In this document: positions 18,530 to 27,087 of the stretch, piece after piece | How the letters are laid out: every line of letters starts with the position of its first letter | Position numbering within the stretch: the first letter of the stretch is position 1 | Assembly: GCA_016715905.1 (NCBI GenBank) | Contig: JADJXI010000005.1 | Coordinates: forward strand, 1 to 64,000 | DNA: 64,000 nucleotides | Origin: Sphingobacteriaceae bacterium | Lineage (GTDB): Bacteria; Bacteroidota; Bacteroidia; B-17B0; Aurantibacillaceae | Reading direction: 5' to 3' | Translations under genes and position numbers: made by a program | The notes under the pieces: model-generated | Database searches by the model: none | Told to the model about the DNA's origin: nothing | The model's input: only the letters and a program-made list of their open reading frames with translations

Positions 18530-18584
18530 CAAACAAAAAGTATAAAGAAAAAGGGATGTTCAATACATCCCTTTTTTTGTTGCC
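15647..18584 (+). repeat. Long direct repeat, copy 2
   Basis: Partner of 11850-14786, offset by 3797 bases before the T-run indel (17618-17622 has five T) and by 3798 after it. The copy includes the terminator and ends at 18584, ten bases before the antiporter gene's stop. Confidence 0.9.
18549..18578. terminator. Bidirectional rho-independent terminator
   Basis: AAAAGGGATG / CATCCCTTTT hairpin with an A run before and a T run after. It sits between the converging adhesin (stop 18529) and antiporter (stop 18594) genes, so it can serve both strands. Confidence 0.85.
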
Positions 18585-18593
18585 GTCAGATTT

Positions 18594-20741
18594 TTATTCA
18601 TTAGGATCTTTCTTAAATATACCCGTAATTTTTTCGGTTATGTGTTTTACTTTTTCTACATTTTTATCGAATGCAGGAACAGTAATTGTGTTGATAACAT
18701 TTTCTTTAATTGATTTACTGATCTCCGGATAAAATAAAACAAAACTGGAGAATTCGCTTTGTTTGTTCAGGTCTTTTGAAATTTGTTCAATGTGGAAATC
18801 AAAACCTACAGTATGAGTTCTGCCATTAAAAATTAAAATTAAATCATCTTCAGCAATAATTTTAAGAATATTAAAATTCTCGTAGTCAGTTAAGGGGAAG
18901 TATTTAAATAATTGTTTTTTATTGTCATTAACTGTGATGGCAAAGTCATTTAAGGTATCCTGCAATCCAAAAATATGTACTTGACTTCCGAGCTGTTTTA
19001 TTATTGAATTAATTTTTGCACTTACATTAAAAAATCCATTTTCAAGTTCAATATTTGGCGATAAAATAATTATAACGCGTTTGAAAGAGTTTAGTGGCTG
19101 CAGAATTTTAGAAATAATGACAATCTGCTTGCATTTGTTTAAAAGGTTTTCTGCAATACTGCCAAAAATATTTGTGCCTGACTGCTGAGATTTATAACTG
19201 ATTAGAATGTCAGAAATATTATAGGCTTTAGCAGTTCTGGCAATGCCGTCTACAATACTTAAATCAACTTTTTTAAGTACTTCAACTTTTTTGTCGCCAC
19301 TAGATATTTGTTCGATAGCTCCTTCAATTGTTTTTTTAACAACATTTATTTGTTCGTCAGCCTCTTCATTATCTTCCACAATGGATAAAGGATATAAAGG
19401 TTCATTGGAAGCACTGCTTTTAATCAACAAAGAAAAATCGATTAATCTTTGAATATTTTCAGGGTTACTAACAGGTATTAAAATTCTTTCAATTCTATCT
19501 ATATTTTTATGAGACACCTCTTTTTCATGAATTGCTATTTTACGTGCAGCTCGTTCAGTAACTATTGAACTTACCAAACAGGAAAGTAAAATTAAAAGCA
19601 TAGTACCATTGATTACATTCTGATCAAATAATCCAATATCAAAACCCACTTTCACAACAGCTAACGTTGCTGCCGCCCTGGAAACGCTTAATCCATAGAT
19701 GATACTTCTTTCGTTAGCATTAAACTTATAAATGAAAGCGGTAAGCCAAGCGGCTAAATATTTACTTATAAATCCGATCAAACATAAGATCACAGCAAAA
19801 ATGATTAGGCTTGAGCTTTTGAAATACATAGATAAATCAACAAGCATACCCGCGCTAATTAAAAAGAAGGGAATAAAAAGCGTATTGCCAATAAAATTAA
19901 CCCTATTCATTAATATACTGTTGTGCGGAATTACTTTGTTAAGTCCTAATCCCGCTAAAAATGCTCCAATAATAGGTTCTACTCCTGCGATTTCACTTAA
20001 AAATCCGGAAATAAAAACCATGGCCAAAACATAGATGTATTGAGAACTAGCCTGAGCTTCGATATTTCTAAAAAACCATCTACTAATTCTGGGTAGCAAA
20101 TAAAGTGTTGAAAAAACAAGAAAACAAAGCGAAAGAATAATTCTAATCCAAAACGAGGCGTCAATTTCGCCAGAAACAATATTAGTGATTACACCTAATA
20201 AAATAAGTACTGCTGCGTCGGTTATTAATGTTCCGCCAAAAGTAATTTGCACAGCTCGGTTTTTGATAATTCCCATTGAACTTACTATAGGAAAGCTTAA
20301 CAGGGTGTGCGTGCTAAACATACTGGCCAGTAACAAAGCCTGCCAAATTGAAAAATGAAAAACATAAATACTAACGATATAACCGATGCTGATTGGAATA
20401 ATGAAAGTGAAAAAACCAAAAACAATACTTTTATTTCTGTTGTGCTTAAATTCATGGGTGTCGATTTCGAGGCCCGCTAAAAACATGATATACAACAAAC
20501 CTGTTTTTGAAAGCAATTCAAAGCTATTGGTGGATTCAATAATGTGTAAACAATTCGGACCAATAAACACACCCGCGAGGATTAATCCAATAATACCGGG
20601 GATTTTGAATCTGCGAAAAAGCAAAGGAGCAAAAAGTATAATTAATAAGGTAACTGAAAGAATTAATACCGGATTTTTTAAAGGGAGATATTGATCCAAG
20701 AATTCCCGGATTTTTGAAAGATACTCCAAAAGATAATTCAT
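18594..20741 (-). CDS. Kef-type monovalent cation/H+ antiporter (CPA2) with universal-stress-like C-terminus
   Basis: A 715-residue inner-membrane protein. The first about 395 residues hold some 11-12 hydrophobic helices with the CPA2 pattern, including PGIIGLILAGVFIGPNCLHI near the start, FLAGLEIDTHEF, and LSEIAGVEPIIGAFLAGLGL. The rest is cytoplasmic and looks like two degenerate universal-stress-protein-like domains (ERILIPVSNPENIQRLIDFS, RVIIILSPNIELENGFF) in place of a TrkA-N domain. The function should be K+ or Na+ exchange for protons, with the C-terminus as a regulatory module. The start lies 3 bases after the stop of the outer-membrane protein gene at 20745, so the two form an operon. 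Confidence 0.88.
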   Translation of the reverse strand: MNYLLEYLSKIREFLDQYLPLKNPVLILSVTLLIILFAPLLFRRFKIPGIIGLILAGVFIGPNCLHIIESTNSFELLSKTGLLYIMFLAGLEIDTHEFKHNRNKSIVFGFFTFIIPISIGYIVSIYVFHFSIWQALLLASMFSTHTLLSFPIVSSMGIIKNRAVQITFGGTLITDAAVLILLGVITNIVSGEIDASFWIRIILSLCFLVFSTLYLLPRISRWFFRNIEAQASSQYIYVLAMVFISGFLSEIAGVEPIIGAFLAGLGLNKVIPHNSILMNRVNFIGNTLFIPFFLISAGMLVDLSMYFKSSSLIIFAVILCLIGFISKYLAAWLTAFIYKFNANERSIIYGLSVSRAAATLAVVKVGFDIGLFDQNVINGTMLLILLSCLVSSIVTERAARKIAIHEKEVSHKNIDRIERILIPVSNPENIQRLIDFSLLIKSSASNEPLYPLSIVEDNEEADEQINVVKKTIEGAIEQISSGDKKVEVLKKVDLSIVDGIARTAKAYNISDILISYKSQQSGTNIFGSIAENLLNKCKQIVIISKILQPLNSFKRVIIILSPNIELENGFFNVSAKINSIIKQLGSQVHIFGLQDTLNDFAITVNDNKKQLFKYFPLTDYENFNILKIIAEDDLILIFNGRTHTVGFDFHIEQISKDLNKQSEFSSFVLFYPEISKSIKENVINTITVPAFDKNVEKVKHITEKITGIFKKDPNE

Positions 20742-20744
20742 CTA

Positions 20745-21428
20745 TTAATCTGTATTTAGAAAGTATCTGTTTCGCGTGCCTTTAAAAATAGTACCTAAAG
20801 ATTTAACGTGCATGTAATATTTTATTCCACCGGCAATACAAACATCTTTTATTCCGAAATTTTTTATTCCCCAATTATCTCCAGCAAAACGCAATTTATA
20901 TTCGGCAAATAATCCAATTTTTTTAATTCTATGTTCGTAGCCTGTTCCAATATTTAGGGCTAACATATTCAATAGAATTGTTGTGCCGGGCATATATAAC
21001 CGCGCTACATTTTTAGAATCATTTTTACCACTGAAATAACCTGAAAACGAGTAATAGCTAATTCCAATTAATGGATAAAACATAGCGTTGGTATTGTTGA
21101 AACGGGTTGTAAAATGACAATTTGCTTCAAGAGAATTGAGATTCATAGCATACCATTTGGGCTCAATGATTCTAGGGAAAAAGTGTACATATTCAATTTC
21201 TAATCGGGTTATTTTTTTCCCACTATAGGCTAATCGCAATGATACACCGGGGGGTTTCGAGTCTTCTTTTATTTTTTGTTCTAAAAATATTTCACTCCTC
21301 ACAAAACTCGCAGCTATACTTAAGTTTGTATTTTTTTCTTTCTTTACGATTGGCTTAACGGTGTGTAATTGTGCTACCATTAAATTGGTACTAATCAAAT
21401 AAGTAGCTATCCAATAGATTAATCGCAT
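20745..21428 (-). CDS. Putative outer-membrane beta-barrel protein
   Basis: A 227-residue protein with a signal peptide (about 1-19, ending MVAQ). The mature part consists of short alternating amphipathic strands rich in Tyr, Phe and Asn (RLEIEYVHFFPRI, NAMFYPLIGISYYSFSGYF, LNIGTGYEH, AEYKLRFAGDNW), the usual look of a small 8-10-stranded outer-membrane barrel. I cannot name a family. It is the first gene of a two-gene operon with the Kef-type antiporter, so a linked role in ion or envelope stress is possible but unproven. Confidence 0.65.
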   Translation of the reverse strand: MRLIYWIATYLISTNLMVAQLHTVKPIVKKEKNTNLSIAASFVRSEIFLEQKIKEDSKPPGVSLRLAYSGKKITRLEIEYVHFFPRIIEPKWYAMNLNSLEANCHFTTRFNNTNAMFYPLIGISYYSFSGYFSGKNDSKNVARLYMPGTTILLNMLALNIGTGYEHRIKKIGLFAEYKLRFAGDNWGIKNFGIKDVCIAGGIKYYMHVKSLGTIFKGTRNRYFLNTD

Positions 21429-21513
21429 ACAACAAATTTAGTTTAAAATACCTATAGGTGCAATATTTGTTAAATAGCAGAAATGGAATACAAACATTGA
21501 GTATTTTTAAGGC

Positions 21514-22167
21514 ATGAAACATTTGTTTTGGGTAGTGGCTTTGGTATTTGCTTGCGTACGAGGCTATACTCAGGAAAATGCCAATAAAGCTAAAGCGCAA
21601 GAATTAATACAATTCTCAGGTGTTGTTCTTGATCAGGATAGTTTAACTCCTATTCCATTTGTTTCTGTTGTAATTAAGGGTACAAATAGAGGAGCAAATT
21701 CAGATTTTTACGGATTTTTTAGTTTGGTGGTTAAGCCCGGTGATGAACTGGAGTTTGTTTCATTAATTCACAAGAAAAGAACGTATAAAGTGGCTGATAC
21801 TTTGCGACAAAAGTATTATTATGCCGTACAAGTTTTAACGAAAGACACAATTCAATTACCACAGGTAGAGGTTTTTCCTTGGCCAACTAAGGAGGAATTC
21901 AAGCGCGCATTTTTGGCCCTTAATTTAAACGATACGGATGTTGACCGGGCGCAGAAGAATTTGGAAAGAGAAGCCATGACTTATTTGGAAAGAAATCAAA
22001 CAGCCAGCGCTTCTGAAAATTACAAATATGTGATGCTTGCTTATTATACTAAGGCTTATTCTAATGGTCAGTCGCCAAGTATTTCCTTATTAAACCCTTT
22101 TGCCTGGGCTCAGTTTATTGATAATGTAAAAAAGGGAAAGTATAGTAAAAAGAAGAAAAAAGATTAA
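21514..22167 (+). CDS. Secreted protein with carboxypeptidase-regulatory-like domain
   Basis: A 217-residue protein with a signal peptide (about 1-19, RGYTQ). Residues about 32-100 form a CarbopepD_reg_2-like beta sandwich: FSGVVLDQDSLTPIPFVSV, IKGTNRGANSDFYGFFSLVV and GDELEFVSLIHKKRTY are its hallmark strands and turns. This is the same fold that opens TonB-dependent SusC-like receptors, but here it stands alone. The C-terminal half is charged and helical and ends in a lysine tail (KKGKYSKKKKKD). It is divergent from the gene at 21428 and converges on the one at 22170 with 2 bases between the stop codons. Confidence 0.75.
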   Translation: MKHLFWVVALVFACVRGYTQENANKAKAQELIQFSGVVLDQDSLTPIPFVSVVIKGTNRGANSDFYGFFSLVVKPGDELEFVSLIHKKRTYKVADTLRQKYYYAVQVLTKDTIQLPQVEVFPWPTKEEFKRAFLALNLNDTDVDRAQKNLEREAMTYLERNQTASASENYKYVMLAYYTKAYSNGQSPSISLLNPFAWAQFIDNVKKGKYSKKKKKD

Positions 22168-22169
22168 TC

Positions 22170-22451
22170 TTATTTATTAATATTCTTCTTGTTCGTTTTA
22201 AGTTGTTTTTTCCAGGCTTTTTTCGCTCTTCTTTGTTCCCGGCGATTTTCTTTGGCCATTTTTGCACTTGGCTTTTCGCTGGCCTTCTTCTTTAAGTAAG
22301 GATTGTATGAACCCCTGTCTTTTCTCCATTTTCTCCAAACTCGTTTTCTTTCTTTTTTCTCCTTAAACATTTTATCTTGCTGGGCAAGAATTTTTGAATT
22401 GAAGAAACTGATGAATGTTAGAAAAAGCAGGTATGAAACAATTTTGCGCAT
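22170..22451 (-). CDS. Small, very basic secreted protein
   Basis: A 93-residue protein with a clear signal peptide (about 1-23, ending ILAQ). The mature 70 residues are almost entirely Lys, Arg, Glu and Ala with scattered Trp (RKRVWRKWRKDRGSYNPYLKK, REQRRAKKAWKK). No known domain is recognised. Such composition could bind anionic surface glycans, nucleic acid or peptidoglycan; this is speculation. It lies downstream of the DUF2480 gene in the same direction with a 73-base gap, so it may be the tail of the suf transcript or an independent gene. Confidence 0.6.
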   Translation of the reverse strand: MRKIVSYLLFLTFISFFNSKILAQQDKMFKEKKERKRVWRKWRKDRGSYNPYLKKKASEKPSAKMAKENRREQRRAKKAWKKQLKTNKKNINK

Positions 22452-22524
22452 GCTTTACAAATAACGCACATTTATAATTTGGTTACAAGGTCATAAAAAG
22501 TATTTATTAACCGGTAAAAATGAA

Positions 22525-23034
22525 TTATTTAGCAACTTTATATAATGGAACCGTGCTACAGGGCTCCCCAAACATTAAACTTTTTACGTGAGGCTTAAGC
22601 AGCGCACTTATTAATACAAAGGCACTTTCGGGTATAACATTATTACCACAACCTTTAATAACCACCCTGGCATTTTCGAATTCATTCACATTTATTTTCT
22701 GAATAGCTTCAATTAAAATAATTTTTTGAAATTCTTCTTTGGTGCCATGATGTATTTTTTTCGCGAAGGGCTCAAGAGCAATTGCTAATAGCATATAAGC
22801 CCAGGTAGGAACAATAGCATCATTGGAACAAGTTAGTGTAACAAATTTATCTTTATAGATAGTCCAATCGTTTTCTTTTATAAATGCTCTGAATTCCTTT
22901 TCCTTTAAAATTAACTCCTGAAAAAGTAGCGTTTTAATATCAAATACCACAATTTCCTCGGTTGGTAAAAATGATTCAAGATCAATACTGATTATTCCGC
23001 TTTCAGCAACCTTATTTTTTATTGTGTTATCCAT
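22525..23034 (-). CDS. DUF2480 family protein
   Basis: A 169-residue cytoplasmic protein of the Bacteroidota-specific DUF2480 family. Recognisable parts are the N-terminal IKNKVAESGIISIDLESFLP, the central TLTCSNDAIVPTWAYMLLA and the late VVIKGCGNNVIPESAFVLIS. Two cysteines (TCSND and KGCGN) are conserved-looking and could bind metal. The biochemical role is unknown. It is the last or next-to-last gene of the suf cluster, 11 bases from the DUF59 gene, which suggests a part in Fe-S maturation or sulfur handling. Confidence 0.82.
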   Translation of the reverse strand: MDNTIKNKVAESGIISIDLESFLPTEEIVVFDIKTLLFQELILKEKEFRAFIKENDWTIYKDKFVTLTCSNDAIVPTWAYMLLAIALEPFAKKIHHGTKEEFQKIILIEAIQKINVNEFENARVVIKGCGNNVIPESAFVLISALLKPHVKSLMFGEPCSTVPLYKVAK

Positions 23035-23045
23035 TTGTGTCTAAA

Positions 23046-23375
23046 TTACATGAAACCCAGTTCAAGCTGCGCTACTTCACTCATCATTTCTTTTTCCCAC
23101 ATAGGCTCAAAAGTAAGTTTAAAGTCAACGGATTTAATTCCCGGTAGTTGTTCAAGTTTTGTTTGCACTTCAGCGGGAAGTGTTTCTGCTACCGGACAAT
23201 TTGGGGAAGTTAAAGTCATAACAACACGTAAATCATTCTCTTCGTTTAATTCTAATTCATAAATTAATCCCAACTCCCAAATATCAACCGGAATTTCAGG
23301 ATCAAAACAGGTTTTAATTTCATCAATTACCCGCTGCATCAATTCAGTATTTTTTGTAATTATAATGGCTGCCAT
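23046..23375 (-). CDS. DUF59/MIP18-family Fe-S assembly protein (SufT/PaaD-like)
   Basis: A 109-residue protein of the MIP18 (DUF59) family. It shows the family core TCFDPEIPVDIWELGLIYEL followed by VVMTLTSPNCPVAETLP, whose cysteine is the conserved one of the family, and the C-terminal VDFKLTFEPMWEKEMMSE. Members help mature or transfer Fe-S clusters. It sits 1 base downstream of sufE inside the suf operon, which agrees with a SufT-like auxiliary role. Confidence 0.88.
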   Translation of the reverse strand: MAAIIITKNTELMQRVIDEIKTCFDPEIPVDIWELGLIYELELNEENDLRVVMTLTSPNCPVAETLPAEVQTKLEQLPGIKSVDFKLTFEPMWEKEMMSEVAQLELGFM

Positions 23376-23376
23376 A

Positions 23377-23793
23377 TTATTTACTTCGTTGTAGTGCTTC
23401 TGATTTCATTCTATTGATCATGCTAATTAATCCGTTAGCGCGGGTAGGTGATAAATGTTCCTGTAAACCAATTTTACCAATAAAATCAGCTTTTGCATTA
23501 ATGATATCTTTCATCTTTTCTCCATTAAAAACCCGAATGATTAATGCAATTAATCCTTTAGTAATGATGGCTTCACTATCGGCTTTAAAAAACAGCTTAT
23601 CACCTTCTTGTTCCGTTTTTAACCAAACTCTACTTTGACAGCCTTTAATTAATCTGTCATCTGTTTTATCTTCCGGATTAATCAAGGGCATGGTTCTTCC
23701 CAAATCGATAATATGCTCGTATTTAGATTCCCAATTATCTCCAAATAACTGAAATTCCTCGATTATTTCATTTTCTTTTTCCTGAATACTCAT
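23377..23793 (-). CDS. sufE: Cysteine desulfuration protein SufE
   Basis: A 138-residue SufE. It accepts persulfide sulfur from SufS and passes it to SufB. The acceptor cysteine is Cys52 in the motif IKGCQSRVW, and the N-terminal helix (EIIEEFQLFGDNWESKYEHIIDLG) and C-terminal SPTRANGL are typical. The start overlaps the sufS stop by 4 bases, consistent with coupled translation of the two partners. Confidence 0.93.
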   Translation of the reverse strand: MSIQEKENEIIEEFQLFGDNWESKYEHIIDLGRTMPLINPEDKTDDRLIKGCQSRVWLKTEQEGDKLFFKADSEAIITKGLIALIIRVFNGEKMKDIINAKADFIGKIGLQEHLSPTRANGLISMINRMKSEALQRSK

Positions 23794-25034
23794 GGCGCTA
23801 ACATGCTTATTGCTTTTTTTAATTTTTCAATAAAAAAATCGATTTCATTATTTTGGTTGTAAGCTGCAAATGATATCCTAACGGTTCCCGGTATACCTAA
23901 ATTTTTCATTAAGGGTTGAGTGCAATGATGTCCGGTTCTAACTGCAATACCATACTTATCTAATATTGAACCAACATCAAATGGGTGTACATTTTTTACA
24001 TTGAAAGAAATAACACCTGCTTTTTCATCGGCTATTCCATATAATTCCACTTCATTTATTTCTTTTAGTTTATTTTGAGCGTAAATGGTTAGTTCGTTCT
24101 CGTGTTTTGAAATTTCAGCAACACCAATTGAATTCATATAATTTACAGCTTCTCCAAAGGCTATGACCCCTGAAATATGGGGTGTTCCGGCTTCAAAACG
24201 TAAAGCTCCTTCGGCATATTCGGTTTGCTCAAAACTTACCGATTTAATAGTTCCTCCACCAGGACCGGAAACCGGAAGTTCCTGTAACCATTTTTCACTC
24301 ATATACAACATGCCTGTTCCGGTAGGTCCGTACATTTTGTGTGCGCTACACGCAAAAAAATCAGGCGCAATTTTTTGTAAATCAATTTGCATATGAGGGG
24401 CAGACTGCGCCCCGTCGATAAATAAAATGAGATTATATTTTAATGCTATTTCTTTTATTCTTTGAATGTCGGATATTATACCAAGTGTATTTGAAACATG
24501 GGCAACGGAAATCACTTTGGTTTTAGGGCTAATCATATTTTCAAGTTGATCCAAATCAAGTGTATGATCACTTTTCAATGGAATAACTTTTAAACTTCCA
24601 TTATTTTTTTGGGCCCATAATTGCCATGGTAAAATATTGGAATGATGTTCATAGGTAGATAGGATAATCTCGTCGCCTTGCTTTAAAACATTATCAGCTA
24701 AACTATTTACTACTAAATTAATGGAAGCGGTTGTGCCCGAGGTAAAAACAATTTGTTGTGTATTTTTAACTCCAAAAAATTGAGCTACATGATTTCTGCT
24801 GTTTTCAAAAGCTTCCGAGGCTTCCCTACTCAAACTATGTACGCCGCGATGTATATTAGAATTGTAATTCGTATAATAATTTGTGATGCATTGAATAACC
24901 TGATTTGGTTTTTGAGTGGTAGCGCCGTTGTCAAAATATATCAAAGGATTATTGTTAACCTTTCGATTTAAGATAGGAAAATCATTTCTGATTTTTTCTA
25001 CCCATTTACTTTCATTTTGCAACATCACCGGCAT
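23790..25034 (-). CDS. sufS: Cysteine desulfurase SufS
   Basis: A 414-residue PLP-dependent group II desulfurase that removes sulfur from cysteine for Fe-S assembly. It has the Schiff-base lysine Lys233 in CSAHKMYGPTGTG, FIDGAQSAPH for cofactor binding, and the persulfide cysteine Cys371 in RTGHHCTQPLM. RTGHHC with the short loop is characteristic of SufS rather than IscS. ATG 25034 directly abuts the sufD stop. The N-terminus WVEKIRNDFPIL matches the family. Confidence 0.95.
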   Translation of the reverse strand: MPVMLQNESKWVEKIRNDFPILNRKVNNNPLIYFDNGATTQKPNQVIQCITNYYTNYNSNIHRGVHSLSREASEAFENSRNHVAQFFGVKNTQQIVFTSGTTASINLVVNSLADNVLKQGDEIILSTYEHHSNILPWQLWAQKNNGSLKVIPLKSDHTLDLDQLENMISPKTKVISVAHVSNTLGIISDIQRIKEIALKYNLILFIDGAQSAPHMQIDLQKIAPDFFACSAHKMYGPTGTGMLYMSEKWLQELPVSGPGGGTIKSVSFEQTEYAEGALRFEAGTPHISGVIAFGEAVNYMNSIGVAEISKHENELTIYAQNKLKEINEVELYGIADEKAGVISFNVKNVHPFDVGSILDKYGIAVRTGHHCTQPLMKNLGIPGTVRISFAAYNQNNEIDFFIEKLKKAISMLAP

Positions 25035-26303
25035 TTAATTAAAACCTAATCGTTCCTCTAATTCTTCTTTAACATTTTCTATTGAAATTTTTTCTAAAAC
25101 TTCAAGTGCAAATGCATTCAATAATAATTTATTGGCACTATCATTATTTATTCCTCGGGCATTCAAATAAAACAAAGCTTCCGTATCAATTTTACCAGTT
25201 GATGTGCCGTGCGAACATTTTACGTCATCTGCATAAATCTCTAATTGTGGTTTGGTATTTAATGTGGCATCATCGCTTAATAAAATATTTTTACTGCTTT
25301 GATAGGCATTGGTTTTTTGAGCGTCTTTTCTTACAAATATTTTACCATTAAATACACCAACGCTTTTATCGTTTACAACTCCTTTATATAGTTCAAAGCT
25401 TTCGCAATTGGCTACCTGATGATCCATTAAGGTGTGATTATCTACTAGCTGTGCGTTTTTAGTTAAGAATAAACCGTACAAATGGGTTTCACAAAATTCA
25501 CCATTCATAATTACGTTATGATTATTTCTCACCACGTTACCGCTTATGGTAATTGTGGTATTCAAATAATTGGCTTGTTTATGTACGTGAACTTCATTAG
25601 TGTTTACTGAGAATCCTTTTTCTTTTTCGTCCTGTATATGAACGGTCTCTAATTTAGCTTTGCTGTGTAATTTTTTTTCACTCAGATAATTGGTAAAAAC
25701 CTTTTCCTTTCCTTGATTAAGATGTTCCTCTATAATTTGAATAGATGATCCTTCTTGTAACTCAATAAAACTTCTGGGATTAACAGCACTTTGATTTTGA
25801 TTGGTTTGTATGTACCAGATTTTCACAACGTTTTTAATTATTGCATTTTTATCAACCTCAAGATAAAAACCATCACCGCTATAAGCCGTATTCAAGGCTA
25901 TAAATAAATCTTTATTCGGATCTGCTAATGTGCCAATATTGTTTATTTTACTTTCCGGTAGTTCACTGAATTTGGTGATATGCAAACCTTTTATAGTATT
26001 CTGATCACTCAATTCACGAACATAATTTCCGTTAACGACAACTATGTTCAGGTGATTTTTATTTTTTGGTATTGATATAGGTTGGCTTTCAGTTTTAGAA
26101 TTAAGCGCTGTAAATTCTTTGAGTAAAAAAGCCTCCAGGTTACAGTATTTGTAATCTTCGTGTTTGGAGTTTGGTAATCCGGATTTTTCAATTTTAGCAA
26201 GCGCATCTGTAATTAATGAATTCTTGATAAAACTTACCTTACCTGCAGTGTGAGTAAGGTAATCCGTAAGTACTTTAGTGGTATTGATTTTTTCTGCAAG
26301 CAT
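25035..26303 (-). CDS. sufD: Fe-S assembly scaffold subunit SufD
   Basis: A 422-residue SufD, subunit of the SufBC2D scaffold. The right-handed beta-helix core is visible in the middle (VNTNEVHVHKQANYLNTTI through HTLMDHQVANCESFELYKGV). The C-terminal KCSHGTSTGKID carries the family's conserved His near the SufB interface. The C-terminal helical domain (LFYLNARGINNDSANKLLL) binds SufC. It lies 11 bases downstream of sufC and is immediately followed by sufS. Confidence 0.93.
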   Translation of the reverse strand: MLAEKINTTKVLTDYLTHTAGKVSFIKNSLITDALAKIEKSGLPNSKHEDYKYCNLEAFLLKEFTALNSKTESQPISIPKNKNHLNIVVVNGNYVRELSDQNTIKGLHITKFSELPESKINNIGTLADPNKDLFIALNTAYSGDGFYLEVDKNAIIKNVVKIWYIQTNQNQSAVNPRSFIELQEGSSIQIIEEHLNQGKEKVFTNYLSEKKLHSKAKLETVHIQDEKEKGFSVNTNEVHVHKQANYLNTTITISGNVVRNNHNVIMNGEFCETHLYGLFLTKNAQLVDNHTLMDHQVANCESFELYKGVVNDKSVGVFNGKIFVRKDAQKTNAYQSSKNILLSDDATLNTKPQLEIYADDVKCSHGTSTGKIDTEALFYLNARGINNDSANKLLLNAFALEVLEKISIENVKEELEERLGFN

Positions 26304-26314
26304 TTTAATACAAA

Positions 26315-27076
26315 TTAGGCGTTGCTCGTTTCAAATTCCTTTTTAATTTCCTCGTAGCCTTTTTCTTCAAGTTCCAGGGCTAGATTTTTATCACCAGATT
26401 TTACAATTCTGCCCTGATATAATATATGCACAAAATCAGGTACAATATAATCCAATAAACGCTGATAGTGTGTAATTACAATGTATGCGTTATTTTTAGA
26501 TTTTAATGAATTTACACCGTTGGCAACAACCTTTAAGGCATCGATATCTAATCCCGAATCTGTTTCATCCAATATGGCTAGTTTAGGTTCAAGCATAGCC
26601 ATTTGAAATATTTCATTTCTTTTTTTCTCGCCTCCGCTAAATCCCTCGTTTACACTACGACTTACTAATTTTGAATCTAGTTCAACCAATTTTTGTTTTT
26701 CTTTTACTAAGCCTAAAAAATCTTTGGCGGCCATAGGCTCTTTGCCCTGATAAATATTTTTTTCGCTAATCGCAGTTTTTAGAAAATTAATATTGCTAAC
26801 ACCCGGAATTTCTACCGGATATTGAAAAGCCAAAAACAATCCTTCTTTTGCGCGAACATCCGGATCCATTTCCAATAAATTTTTGCCGTTAAATACTACT
26901 TCACCTTGAGTAACCTCATAATCTTCTTTACCGGCCAATACACTTGAAAGAGTAGATTTGCCCGAACCGTTAGGGCCCATGATAGCATGAATTTCTCCTG
27001 CTTTAACTTCTAAATTTATTCCTTTTAGTATTTCTTTGCCATCAACTGAGGCATGTAAATTTTTAATTGAGATCAT
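26315..27076 (-). CDS. sufC: Fe-S assembly ATPase SufC
   Basis: A 253-residue ABC-type ATPase that drives the SufBC2D scaffold. Walker A is GPNGSGKST (34-42), the signature is FSGGEKKRNE and Walker B is LAILDETDSGLD, the latter two with the SufC-specific wording. It has no membrane segment and no permease partner, as expected for this cytosolic ABC protein. It lies 11 bases from sufB and sufD on either side. Confidence 0.95.
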   Translation of the reverse strand: MISIKNLHASVDGKEILKGINLEVKAGEIHAIMGPNGSGKSTLSSVLAGKEDYEVTQGEVVFNGKNLLEMDPDVRAKEGLFLAFQYPVEIPGVSNINFLKTAISEKNIYQGKEPMAAKDFLGLVKEKQKLVELDSKLVSRSVNEGFSGGEKKRNEIFQMAMLEPKLAILDETDSGLDIDALKVVANGVNSLKSKNNAYIVITHYQRLLDYIVPDFVHILYQGRIVKSGDKNLALELEEKGYEEIKKEFETSNA

Positions 27077-27087
27077 ATATTTTATTT

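Noticed and set aside
11850..18584. Long direct repeat as an insertion sequence or transposon
   Set aside because: It contains no transposase, no terminal inverted repeats and no target duplication; its content is adhesin coding sequence with its terminator.
22158..22195. Hairpin across the two converging stop codons (AAGATTAATCTT palindrome with AAGAAG/CTTCTT flanks) as a terminator
   Set aside because: The stem is AT-rich and interrupted and lies within both coding ends; too weak to call.
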